A DNA stretch of 64,000 nucleotides from Flavobacterium branchiarum (GTDB lineage Bacteria > Bacteroidota > Bacteroidia > Flavobacteriales > Flavobacteriaceae), in contig NZ_JAUFQQ010000005.1 of the NCBI RefSeq assembly GCF_030409845.1, positions 1,178,001-1,242,000 of the forward strand. Direction: 5' to 3'. The stretch's first letter is position 1, and each line of letters opens with the position of its first letter. Under the pieces are notes generated by a model. It saw only the letters and a program-made list of their open reading frames with translations, was not told the DNA's origin and ran no database searches. Positions 7,696 to 15,829 of the stretch are shown here, piece after piece. The translations under genes and the position numbers were made by a program.

Positions 7696-8559
7696 TCACT
7701 TTTTCAAATTTCGAAACTCAGTTGGAGACAGGTTCGTGTGTTTTTTAAAAACTCTAGAGAAGTAAGAATAATCATCATAGCCCACTTCTTCTGCAATTTC
7801 GTTTACTGCCAATTGTTTATCAATCAGCATTCTTTTTATCTCCAAAACAACACGATCTGCTATAACTTCTGTTGCTGTTTTTTTCAAGATATCATTACAT
7901 ATCCTATTCAGGTGTTTTAAGGTAATATGCAATTGCTCCGCATAAAATGAAGGAGATTTGTTTGTCTTGAAATACAACTCCAGAAGTTCTTCAAATTTCT
8001 TTATTTTTAGATTATACGAATGTACTTCATGAATCTCAGAATCATCATATTTTCTTGCAATTTCAATATGGATAGAATCTAACAGATTGAGCATCTTATC
8101 TAATTGATATTTATTCTTTTGCTTACTTTCATGCATTAGTAATTCAAAATATGGCGTAATCCCTTTTGTTGCCTTGACATCAAAATAAACTTGTGGTTTG
8201 TTATTAATAGAGCTATAAAAAGCATAATCATTTATTTTTTTTTGACCGAAATACAGATTGTATATTTCTTGTGAAAAGATTACCACAAACCCTTCTATAT
8301 CTTGCGACAAACTCCAAAAGTGAATTTGTCCTGGCTGAAGTAAAAACAGACTTCCCACTTTTATATCAAATCGATCAAAATCAATTTCATGAATTCCTGA
8401 GCCAGCCGTAAAAAACACCATTAAATAAGAATCATGGCGATGTGGTTTTTCGACAAAACTGTGTGTTTTTAAATGTTCCGTAAAAGAATTTACATAAAAA
8501 TCACTTCTCGTATCGTTACAACTAAAATTAGTGACGCTATAAATTGGGTACTTTTTCAT
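7696..8559 (-). CDS. AraC-family transcriptional regulator
   Basis: This 287-aa regulator has an N-terminal cupin-like sensor (residues about 25-110, with EKPHRHDSYLMVFFTAGSG and LLQPGQIHFW). Its C-terminal AraC/XylS domain (about 190-287) carries two helix-turn-helix motifs: FYAEQLHITLKHLNRICND, and AVNEIAEEVGYDDYSYFSRVF before KKHTNLSPTEFR. It is divergent from a DUF983 gene about 100 bases away. No metabolic neighbour reveals the ligand or regulon. The domain assignment is firm; the function is open. Confidence 0.92.
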   Translation of the reverse strand: MKKYPIYSVTNFSCNDTRSDFYVNSFTEHLKTHSFVEKPHRHDSYLMVFFTAGSGIHEIDFDRFDIKVGSLFLLQPGQIHFWSLSQDIEGFVVIFSQEIYNLYFGQKKINDYAFYSSINNKPQVYFDVKATKGITPYFELLMHESKQKNKYQLDKMLNLLDSIHIEIARKYDDSEIHEVHSYNLKIKKFEELLELYFKTNKSPSFYAEQLHITLKHLNRICNDILKKTATEVIADRVVLEIKRMLIDKQLAVNEIAEEVGYDDYSYFSRVFKKHTNLSPTEFRNLKK

Positions 8560-8626
8560 GGCTGTAAATGTCTTTATCGTGCTATAACAAGCGAAGATAT
8601 AAAAACAGAATTAATAACTAGCAAAG

Positions 8627-8634
8627 TATCTTTG
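8627..8634 (+). promoter_or_regulatory. -7 element of the DUF983 gene
   Basis: TATCTTTG matches TAnnTTTG and lies 24 bases before the ATG at 8659. A clear -33 TTG is not visible at standard spacing. Confidence 0.45.
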
Positions 8635-8658
8635 TATATAATAAAAAACGAATCAATT

Positions 8659-9021
8659 ATGTCATATATGATCACTCATGTTTTAAGAAATGAATGTCCT
8701 AATTGTCACAAAGGAAAAGTTCTTGATGAAAAAAACATATTTTTTACCTTCAAGTTTCCAAAAATGAATAAGGATTGTAGCGAATGTGGTTTTAAATTCG
8801 AGAAAGAACCTGGCTTCTTTTTTGGCGCCATGTATATGAGTTACGGGCTAACCGTTGCACAAGGTATTGCTACGTATTGCATTGCTCAATTTTTCTTTGA
8901 AAAAAATTTCGACCTAAGAATTATCCCAATTATTGCCGTGGTAATCATTGCTTTTTCTTTTTTTAATATCCGACTTTCGAGATTGTTATGGATTTACATG
9001 TTTAAGAATTATTCAAGCTAA
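8659..9021 (+). CDS. DUF983 family membrane protein
   Basis: This 120-aa protein has an N-terminal zinc-ribbon-like pair of motifs, CPNCHKGK near residue 14 and CSECGFKFEKEPGFFFG near residue 37. Two hydrophobic segments follow (about 55-75 and 82-102). This is the DUF983 layout, of unknown function. I start at ATG 8659 (MSYMITHVLRNECPNC) because the open frame upstream runs into the divergent AraC gene and the -7 element TATCTTTG lies just before this ATG. Confidence 0.85.
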   Translation: MSYMITHVLRNECPNCHKGKVLDEKNIFFTFKFPKMNKDCSECGFKFEKEPGFFFGAMYMSYGLTVAQGIATYCIAQFFFEKNFDLRIIPIIAVVIIAFSFFNIRLSRLLWIYMFKNYSS

Positions 9022-9029
9022 AAAAATAG

Positions 9030-9037
9030 TATTTTTG
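9030..9037 (+). promoter_or_regulatory. -7 element of fabD
   Basis: TATTTTTG matches TAnnTTTG and lies 58 bases upstream of the fabD ATG, just after the DUF983 stop. Confidence 0.45.
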
Positions 9038-9095
9038 CCTTTCAATTGAAACTAATTTTTCAATTTTAGAATTACTAAATTTTAAATTAAAAGAA

Positions 9096-9971
9096 ATGAA
9101 AGCATACGTATTTCCAGGTCAAGGCGCACAATTTACAGGAATGGGCAAAGACTTATATGAGAATTCGGCTTTAGCCAAAGAATTATTTGAGAAAGCTAAC
9201 GAAATATTAGGTTTTAGAATCACAGATATCATGTTCGAAGGTACTGCCGAAGAACTAAAAGAAACTAAAGTAACACAACCTGCAGTATTCTTGCATTCGG
9301 TTATTTTAGCTAAAACTTTAGGAGAAGATTTTAAACCAGAAATGGTAGCGGGTCACTCTTTAGGAGAGTTTTCTGCTTTGGTTGCCAATGGTACTTTGTC
9401 TTTTGAGGACGGATTAAAACTAGTTTCTCAACGTGCCTTAGCAATGCAAAAAGCATGCGAAATCACTCCATCTACTATGGCTGCAGTTTTAGGATTAGCA
9501 GATAATGTAGTTGAAGAAGTTTGTGCTTCGATTGATGGAATTGTTGTTGCTGCAAATTATAACTGTCCTGGACAATTAGTAATTTCTGGTGAAACAACAG
9601 CAGTTGAAAAAGCTTGTGAAGCAATGAAAGCAGCTGGTGCTAAACGTGCTTTATTATTACCTGTTGGAGGAGCATTTCACTCACCAATGATGGAACCTGC
9701 AAGAGAAGAATTAGCAGCTGCTATCGAAGCAACTACTTTCTCTACTCCGATCTGTCCTGTATATCAAAACGTAACTGCAAGCGCAGTTTCGGATGCAAAT
9801 GAAATAAAAAAGAATTTAATCATTCAACTTACAGCTCCTGTAAAATGGACTCAATCTGTACAACAAATGATTGCTGATGGCGCTACTTTATTTACTGAAG
9901 TAGGTCCAGGAAAAGTTTTAGCTGGGTTAATTGGAAAAATTGATAAAGAAGCCGTTACTGCAAATGCATAA
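9096..9971 (+). CDS. fabD: Malonyl-CoA:ACP transacylase
   Basis: FabD moves the malonyl group from CoA to acyl carrier protein for fatty-acid elongation in the cytosol. The 291-aa sequence has PGQGAQFTGMG near residue 7, the nucleophile motif GHSLGEF with Ser88, the arginine-containing segment SQRALAMQ and the histidine motif GGAFHSPMM near residue 196. The length is close to E. coli FabD. It has its own promoter and terminator, so it is monocistronic rather than part of a fab cluster here. Confidence 0.97.
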   Translation: MKAYVFPGQGAQFTGMGKDLYENSALAKELFEKANEILGFRITDIMFEGTAEELKETKVTQPAVFLHSVILAKTLGEDFKPEMVAGHSLGEFSALVANGTLSFEDGLKLVSQRALAMQKACEITPSTMAAVLGLADNVVEEVCASIDGIVVAANYNCPGQLVISGETTAVEKACEAMKAAGAKRALLLPVGGAFHSPMMEPAREELAAAIEATTFSTPICPVYQNVTASAVSDANEIKKNLIIQLTAPVKWTQSVQQMIADGATLFTEVGPGKVLAGLIGKIDKEAVTANA

Positions 9972-10024
9972 TTTAAGTAACAGTTACGATTTTAAATCAG
10001 TCTAAAAATTGTCAACAAAATAGA

Positions 10025-10057
10025 ATCCTCACAAGCAACTGTTTGTGAGGATTTTTT
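10025..10057 (+). terminator. Intrinsic terminator after fabD
   Basis: ATCCTCACAA (10025-10034) pairs with TTGTGAGGAT (10043-10052) around an 8-base loop, followed by a run of T. Confidence 0.9.
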
Positions 10058-10115
10058 TATTTAAATTTACCACTTGTTAGTGCAATTTTATAATCATTAA
10101 ATCTATATTTCTAAA

Positions 10116-10442
10116 ATGCCAAATGAAAATTTCACTTTTATAAAAGCAGATAAAAAGATTATCAAATTACACTTTGACTCCATCGCTGTTATCAAAGGTT
10201 TAGGAAATTATGTTCAAATAATAACAGTTGATAATACAAAATATACTTATTATAAATCGCTGAAAGATTTAATCGAAGTATTACCCGATGAATTTATGAG
10301 GGTTCACAATTCATCTATAGTTAACCTAACCAATATTGATTGCATTGAAGACAATCATATTATTGCTAAAGGAAACAAAATAACTATTGGTAAAACTTAC
10401 AAAGAGTGCCTAATTAATACACTCGATAGATTCATGTTGTAA
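10116..10442 (+). CDS. Stand-alone LytTR DNA-binding domain protein
   Basis: The 108 residues are almost entirely one LytTR domain (VIKGLGNYVQIITVDN, YYKSLKDLIEVLP, FMRVHNSSIVNLTNI). There is no receiver or membrane domain. LytTR domains bind DNA as beta-structured dimers; single-domain versions occur widely in Bacteroidetes but their signal input is unclear. The next gene starts about 110 bases downstream on the same strand; a functional link is not shown. Confidence 0.88.
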   Translation: MPNENFTFIKADKKIIKLHFDSIAVIKGLGNYVQIITVDNTKYTYYKSLKDLIEVLPDEFMRVHNSSIVNLTNIDCIEDNHIIAKGNKITIGKTYKECLINTLDRFML

Positions 10443-10555
10443 CCGTCAACATAAGAAAAGGAACAATCTGTATCATTTTTACACACGTCTGTATAAAATA
10501 GTTTTTTGTGTTTCCTACTTTACCTTCATTTGCCTGAACATTAAACAATTCAGTA

Positions 10556-11077
10556 ATGATTAAAGTAATATTAAAAATCACATTAACTATTATTATGACT
10601 ACACAAATCTCGAATGCACAAAAATACCCTTTAAAAGAAGACGTAGTCACTATTAGCGGGTTAATAAAAGCAACTTACGAAGCCGTTTCGGGAGAAGCTG
10701 GTGAAAAAAGACAATGGGAACGCGATCTTTCTCTTCATGATCCAAATGCAATTTATTCTTTTCCTTTAGAAAAAAAAGCGGGACAACCGCAACACACCAC
10801 AATGTCCCTTAAAGATTTTCATAAAGAAACAGATTCTATGGTTGCCACAACTGCTTTTTATGAAAATGAGATAAATCGAGAAGTCCGCGTATTTGGTAAT
10901 ATTGCCCATGTTTGGAGCACTTATGAAACTCGATTAGTAAAAAATGGCCCTGTTGAACGAAGAGGCATTAACAGCATCCAACTTTATTACAACAAAGGAA
11001 GATGGTGGATTATATCGTGGCTATTTGATAAAGAAAGAGAAAACCAAAAAATCCCTCAAACTTTTGACTCCCATTAA
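10556..11077 (+). CDS. Secreted NTF2-like (DUF4440/SnoaL-type) protein
   Basis: The 173-aa product has an N-terminal signal peptide (residues about 1-21, ending SNAQ). An alpha+beta fold of about 130 residues follows, reminiscent of SnoaL/DUF4440 proteins, with the late motif RGINSIQLYYNKGRWWIISW. Export to the periplasm is likely. No catalytic residues can be named, and family membership rests on overall pattern, so the function is unknown. It follows the orphan LytTR gene. Confidence 0.7.
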   Translation: MIKVILKITLTIIMTTQISNAQKYPLKEDVVTISGLIKATYEAVSGEAGEKRQWERDLSLHDPNAIYSFPLEKKAGQPQHTTMSLKDFHKETDSMVATTAFYENEINREVRVFGNIAHVWSTYETRLVKNGPVERRGINSIQLYYNKGRWWIISWLFDKERENQKIPQTFDSH

Positions 11078-11091
11078 TAATAAGTTATAAA

Positions 11092-11129
11092 ATCAAAAAT
11101 CCCAAACCATAATGTAATAGTTTGGGATT
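11092..11129 (-). terminator. Intrinsic terminator of the GlpQ-like gene
   Basis: AATCCCAAAC (11098-11107) pairs with GTTTGGGATT (11120-11129). Read on the minus strand the stem is followed by a T-rich run, consistent with ending the gene at 11140. It may also catch plus-strand transcripts from 10556. Confidence 0.8.
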
Positions 11130-11139
11130 CCATAATTAA

Positions 11140-12333
11140 TTATCTTGCCTTAACGGCTGTATCTGTAAAATCTGAGAATACCCCATCCAATCCTAACTTA
11201 TAAAAAGCCTTATATTCTAAGGTTGGGTTGTTATTATAATTTCGTAACAATCGTTTTGCCTCATTTCTAAAGGTGTACGCATGCACTTGTAATCCTTTTT
11301 TATGTGCATCTGCAATTAACGTTGTAGGCAGTAACGCTTCTTTATCCGAATCATCTACTTTCCCATCACCGTTTATATCATCTGCTTTTCCATCTTTATT
11401 CGTATCTGTTCCTTTATACGAAATTATAAATGGCTTCCATGGACCAATTCCTGTTGCATATGTTTTAACAAAATCTAATCCTTCTTGCGTTCTAAAAAAA
11501 CCATAATCTCTGCTATCTCCTTTTAAATACCAATCGTACGGTTGTCCGTCAGAAATTGCCTCGCCTTTAGGAACTGTAAAAATCAAATCACCATTTATAG
11601 CCACATCAAAACAGCTTAACAATTGAATCGTTTTTACTGTTGATTTACTCCTGATGTATTGCAAATTAGAAACTTCAAATGACTGAATATAAACTGGAGC
11701 CTCAACACTGCTCCACCCTTCAGCAGTCAACATTTCCAACAACTTATCGGTAATTTTTAAATGTAAGGCTTCATGAAAAGAAGGATGTTTTGTTTCTGGA
11801 TAAATTCCAACAACGCGTCCTAATTCTTTCGATTTTTGTTTTGCCAAAGCGATTACTTCCGCAAATGTAGGAATCGAATATTTATTATTATATTCTTGTG
11901 AACGCTCCGCAAAAGCCTGTTTTGCTTTTAATTGCTTTATTTCTGCTAAAGTAAAATCAGAAACAAACCAATCGGTCACCATAGCTCCATCCAAATTTTT
12001 AGTAGTTTTTTTGGAAGCAAAAGCAGGTATTTCAGCCACGTTTGTTGTCCCAGAAAGCATTGGCTCATGGCGTATTACAAGCTGTCCGTCTTTTGTCATT
12101 ACTAAATCGGGTTCTATAAAATCAGCTCCCATTTCAATGGCTTTAGTATAGCCTTCGATAGTGTGCTCTGGCAAATAACCTGATGCGCCTCGATGAGCAA
12201 TCACAATAGGATTTGCTCCGGTTAAAGTGGGATACTTTGCGTTTTCCATTGGTAGCTTATTATGTGAAGCACAAGATAAAAAAATAGCACCTCCTAAAAA
12301 AACAATACCACGTAAACCTTGAATAGAAATCAT
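11140..12333 (-). CDS. Glycerophosphodiester phosphodiesterase, lipoprotein, with EF-hand-like loops
   Basis: GlpQ-type enzymes hydrolyse glycerophosphodiesters from phospholipid turnover to glycerol-3-phosphate and an alcohol. A lipobox (IFLSC near residue 20) predicts a periplasmic or outer-membrane lipoprotein. Catalytic-region motifs are visible: AHRGASGYLPEHT, then MGADFIEPDLVMTKDGQLV followed by the IRHEP histidine segment. At about residues 306-331 lies an insert with two EF-hand/dockerin-like loops (DTNKDGKADD and DINGDGKVDDSD), suggesting calcium binding. The 397-aa length exceeds the catalytic core by roughly that insert and the N-terminus. It has its own terminator. Confidence 0.92.
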   Translation of the reverse strand: MISIQGLRGIVFLGGAIFLSCASHNKLPMENAKYPTLTGANPIVIAHRGASGYLPEHTIEGYTKAIEMGADFIEPDLVMTKDGQLVIRHEPMLSGTTNVAEIPAFASKKTTKNLDGAMVTDWFVSDFTLAEIKQLKAKQAFAERSQEYNNKYSIPTFAEVIALAKQKSKELGRVVGIYPETKHPSFHEALHLKITDKLLEMLTAEGWSSVEAPVYIQSFEVSNLQYIRSKSTVKTIQLLSCFDVAINGDLIFTVPKGEAISDGQPYDWYLKGDSRDYGFFRTQEGLDFVKTYATGIGPWKPFIISYKGTDTNKDGKADDINGDGKVDDSDKEALLPTTLIADAHKKGLQVHAYTFRNEAKRLLRNYNNNPTLEYKAFYKLGLDGVFSDFTDTAVKAR

Positions 12334-12410
12334 AATTTATCTTTTTACAAATAAATTCAATTTTATTGTAAAAACCATTAGTACTACATTAAAAATCAGT
12401 TATATAATTT

Positions 12411-12446
12411 CAAAAAAAATCCCAACTTATCAAAGATGATAAGTTG
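12411..12446 (-). terminator. Intrinsic terminator of the EamA transporter gene
   Basis: CAACTTATCA (12423-12432) pairs with TGATAAGTTG (12437-12446) around a 4-base loop. On the minus strand it is followed by GGGA and a run of T. Confidence 0.85.
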
Positions 12447-12479
12447 AGATGCTGCTCTAGTCAAAAAGACAATTGCTTT

Positions 12480-13385
12480 TTAAGCAATCTTTTTATCTTT
12501 CTTCTTATAATTAATAATGAAGACTCCAGTAATGATCAAAGCTGTTGCAATAATAAAGTCGGTAGTAATAACTTCATCCAACAGCAACCAACCCAGAAAA
12601 ACCGCAATTATAGTATTGATATATGATAAAATTGAAACTTGAATTGCTGTAACTCGCTTTAAAGCATAATGGTACGCAAAAAAAGCAAGTATTGACCCAA
12701 AAATTGAAAGATACAAAGCTGCAAAAATACTTTTTGAGCTCCATGAACTCACATCTGGACTTGGTGAAAAAATAAAAGCCAAAACAAGCTGAACCAAAGT
12801 AGCGATAGTAAATTGATAAAATAAATTCAATTTAATATTATTCGATTTATGAGCGTGTGTTTTTGTGTAAATTGTTCCAGTTGCCCAACCTAAAATTGCT
12901 AAACTCATAAATACAAGTCCGTGTTTATAATTAGAATCCAAAAACGAACCAAGTCCCTCTTTAAAAATAAACACCACACCCGAAAACCCAATTACAACAC
13001 CTATAAACCCTTTTAAACTTGGCTTTTGCAATCCAAACAGAACACTCCCTATAAAAATAAGCACAGGTGATAACGCACTCATTATCGATGCCAATCCGCT
13101 TGGCAATGTTTGTTCCGCAACAGTAGTAAATCCGTTAGCAACAACAATCATCAATAAAGCCGGAATTAATTGGTGTTTAAAATTTTCCCAACCAATCCAT
13201 TTTAGTTCTTTTTTGAATAACAAAATAATCAATAATATTAATCCTGCCAACCCTTGGCGGATAGAAGTCACAAACCAAGGCGGAATAGTTTCCACCGCAA
13301 TTCTAATCCCTAAAAAAGTTGTTCCCCATACGATTCCTACTGTAGCCATACAGAGAAATAATTTATAATCCGGATTTTGTTTCAT
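12480..13385 (-). CDS. EamA/DMT-family transporter
   Basis: This 301-aa inner-membrane protein has about ten hydrophobic segments arranged as two EamA repeats; the first begins VGIVWGTTFLGIRIAVETIPP and the second near LGWATGTIYTKTH. Proteins of this drug/metabolite superfamily export amino acids or other metabolites; the substrate cannot be read from sequence. The tail is short and lysine-rich. It is flanked by terminators on both sides, so it is likely monocistronic. Confidence 0.9.
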   Translation of the reverse strand: MKQNPDYKLFLCMATVGIVWGTTFLGIRIAVETIPPWFVTSIRQGLAGLILLIILLFKKELKWIGWENFKHQLIPALLMIVVANGFTTVAEQTLPSGLASIMSALSPVLIFIGSVLFGLQKPSLKGFIGVVIGFSGVVFIFKEGLGSFLDSNYKHGLVFMSLAILGWATGTIYTKTHAHKSNNIKLNLFYQFTIATLVQLVLAFIFSPSPDVSSWSSKSIFAALYLSIFGSILAFFAYHYALKRVTAIQVSILSYINTIIAVFLGWLLLDEVITTDFIIATALIITGVFIINYKKKDKKIA

Positions 13386-13412
13386 TGCCTAATGCTGTGT
13401 ATATGTCTTAAA

Positions 13413-13450
13413 TAAAAAAGTCCCAAATTATAATGATATAATTTGGGACT
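13413..13450. terminator. Bidirectional terminator between the EamA gene and galE
   Basis: AGTCCCAAATTAT (13419-13431) pairs perfectly with ATAATTTGGGACT (13438-13450). On the minus strand it is followed by TTTTTT, suited to ending the galE transcript. Confidence 0.85.
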
Positions 13451-13473
13451 TTTAAAATAGTATCTATTTCAAA

Positions 13474-14496
13474 CTAAGAAACCTTGCTTCTTATTTTTTG
13501 TTCCCATTCCCAAGCACTCTTCATCGCTTCATCTAGCGTTGATTGCGCTTTCCAACCCAGCACATCATTAGCTTTTGTTGTATTTGCATAAGCTTCTGTG
13601 ATATCCCCTTCTCTACGTGCTACAATTTTGTATGGTAGTTTTTTATCACTTACTTTTTCAAAACTAGAAATCACCTCTAAAACAGAACTTCCCTTTCCTG
13701 TCCCTAGATTAAAAGTTTCCACTTTGGCCAGATTCTTTTTATTCAATAATCTTTGCAGAGCCACAACATGCGCTTTTGCCAAATCGACGACATGAATATA
13801 ATCCCGCACACAAGTACCATCTGCTGTTGGATAATCATCTCCATAAACAGACAGCTCTTTACGCAATCCGATTCCGGTTTGCGTAATAAAAGGAACTAAA
13901 TTTTGAGGAACACCAATTGGTAATTCTCCTATTTCTGTAGATGGATGTGCCCCAACTGGATTAAAATAGCGCAATAAAATAGCATTGATATTAGTTGCTT
14001 TCGCAGTATCTCTAATAATTTCTTCTCCTATTTTTTTGGTATTCCCGTATGGAGACATTGGCTGTTGCACAGGAGCATCTTCTGTAATTGGCATCTTTTC
14101 GGCTTGACCGTAAACCGTACAAGAAGAGCTAAATATAAAACTAGCTTCTGGTTTTTGTTGTAGTTCTTGTAAAAGATACACCAAACTACTGATATTGTTT
14201 TCGTAATACAAAAGTGGATTTTCGACACTCTCGCCCACCGCTTTTGAAGCCGCAAAATGAATTACCCCAGTAACATCATCATATTTTTTAAAGAAATTTT
14301 GTACTGCCCCCTTTTCTCTTAAATCTAATTTTTCGAATAATGGAGTTTTACCTGTAATGGCTACGATTCCTTTTAAAACATCTTCTGATGAATTAGAAAG
14401 GTTATCGATTATCACAACTTCAAAGCCTTCATTTTGCAATTCGACTACGGTATGCGATCCGATAAATCCTAATCCTCCTGTTACTAATACTTTCAT
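13474..14496 (-). CDS. galE: UDP-glucose 4-epimerase
   Basis: GalE interconverts UDP-glucose and UDP-galactose using bound NAD, feeding galactose use and surface glycans. The 340-aa sequence has the Rossmann motif TGGLGFIGSH (about residues 6-15), the active-site serines in FSSSCTVYG and the catalytic YGNTK (Tyr150, Lys154). A DegT-family aminotransferase ends 36 bases upstream on the same strand, so the two may share a transcript and act in nucleotide-sugar metabolism. A hairpin terminator follows the stop. Confidence 0.95.
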   Translation of the reverse strand: MKVLVTGGLGFIGSHTVVELQNEGFEVVIIDNLSNSSEDVLKGIVAITGKTPLFEKLDLREKGAVQNFFKKYDDVTGVIHFAASKAVGESVENPLLYYENNISSLVYLLQELQQKPEASFIFSSSCTVYGQAEKMPITEDAPVQQPMSPYGNTKKIGEEIIRDTAKATNINAILLRYFNPVGAHPSTEIGELPIGVPQNLVPFITQTGIGLRKELSVYGDDYPTADGTCVRDYIHVVDLAKAHVVALQRLLNKKNLAKVETFNLGTGKGSSVLEVISSFEKVSDKKLPYKIVARREGDITEAYANTTKANDVLGWKAQSTLDEAMKSAWEWEQKIRSKVS

Positions 14497-14532
14497 TTCT
14501 TGGTTATTTTTTGGCTATTTATTTGATTTGGT

Positions 14533-15663
14533 TTATTTCAAAAATTCGATTACACTATCGGTAATAAATTTAATTTGCTCATCATCAAGTTCTGTATGCA
14601 TTGGTAATGAAAGTACTTCTTGCACCAATTGATTGGTTACTGGGAAATATTCTTCTTTATAACGAACATCTAAATAAGCTTTTTGTGAATGCAACGGAAT
14701 TGGATAGTAAATCGCACATGGGATTCCTTTATCCTGCAAGTGTTGCAATAATCCGTTTCTATCTGCATTTATAATTCGCAATGTATATTGATGAAAAACG
14801 TGATCGTTTTCACTAGCATTAAATGAAGGCGTAATAATATTAGGATGCCCTGCTAATGCTACATTATACTTAGTTGCTGCCTCACGACGTGCTTTATTAT
14901 AGTCATTTAACAATGGAAGTTTCACATTTAAAACTCCTGCTTGAATACTATCTAAACGAGAATTTACTCCCACTACATCATGATGGTAACGTTCGTACAT
15001 TCCGTGATTTACGATTCCACGAATAATATGAGCCAAAGCATCATCATTGGTAAAAATAGCTCCACCATCTCCATAACAACCTAAGTTTTTAGATGGAAAG
15101 AATGAAGTTGCAGCTACATGCCCCATAACTCCTACTTTAGTTTTTGCACCTGATTTAGAAACATAATCAGCTCCAATTGCTTGCGCATTATCTTCGATTA
15201 CATATAAATTGTGTGCTGCAGCAAGCTCCATAATCGCATCCATATTAGCCGCACGACCAAATAAATGTACAGGAACGATTGCTTTAGTTTTTGGAGTTAT
15301 AGCTTTTTTAATAGCTTCAATAGAGATATTCATACTATCCATTTCAACATCTACCAAAACTGGTGTTAATTGCAACAAAGCAATTACCTCAACTGTAGCT
15401 GCAAAAGTAAAATCGGCTGTAATAACCTCATCACCAGGTTTTAAGTCCAATCCCATCATTGCTATTTGCAATGCATCAGTACCGTTTGCGCAAGGAATAA
15501 CATGCTTTACCCCTAAATACGATTCTAAGTTTTTTTGAAATTGCTGAACCAACGGTCCATTGATATATGTATTTGTATCTAAAACCTCTTGAATTGAAGC
15601 ATTTACTGCTACTTTTATTTTATCATATTGACTTTTTAAGTCAACCATTTGAATTTTTTTCAT
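14533..15663 (-). CDS. DegT/DnrJ/EryC1/StrS-family aminotransferase
   Basis: This is a 376-aa PLP-dependent sugar aminotransferase-type protein. The family pattern includes CANGTDALQIAM (about 58-69), TADFTFAATVEV, PVHLFGRAANMD, EDNAQAIGA and SFFPSKNLGCYGDGG with the PLP lysine at about 192. Such enzymes transaminate keto-sugars on nucleotide carriers for O-antigen or capsule. It sits just upstream of galE and near the Kdo transferase gene, which supports an envelope-glycan role. The exact sugar substrate is not determinable. Confidence 0.92.
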   Translation of the reverse strand: MKKIQMVDLKSQYDKIKVAVNASIQEVLDTNTYINGPLVQQFQKNLESYLGVKHVIPCANGTDALQIAMMGLDLKPGDEVITADFTFAATVEVIALLQLTPVLVDVEMDSMNISIEAIKKAITPKTKAIVPVHLFGRAANMDAIMELAAAHNLYVIEDNAQAIGADYVSKSGAKTKVGVMGHVAATSFFPSKNLGCYGDGGAIFTNDDALAHIIRGIVNHGMYERYHHDVVGVNSRLDSIQAGVLNVKLPLLNDYNKARREAATKYNVALAGHPNIITPSFNASENDHVFHQYTLRIINADRNGLLQHLQDKGIPCAIYYPIPLHSQKAYLDVRYKEEYFPVTNQLVQEVLSLPMHTELDDEQIKFITDSVIEFLK

Positions 15664-15829
15664 TGTGATATTCTAATTTAAAGTTTGCGTCCTTGAATTA
15701 AAAAAAGTTCAATTTTAATTGACTTTCAAAATAATACTTCCAAAAACGAGCAACAAAAATAGTTATTTAATGAGTTTAAACCAATGAAAATAATTGAAAG
15801 AAACGTATTTTAGCCCCAAATATCCAACT

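Noticed and set aside
8473..8658. Upstream extension of the DUF983 frame
   Set aside because: It overlaps the divergent AraC gene, codes nothing recognisable and contains the -7 element of the ATG at 8659.
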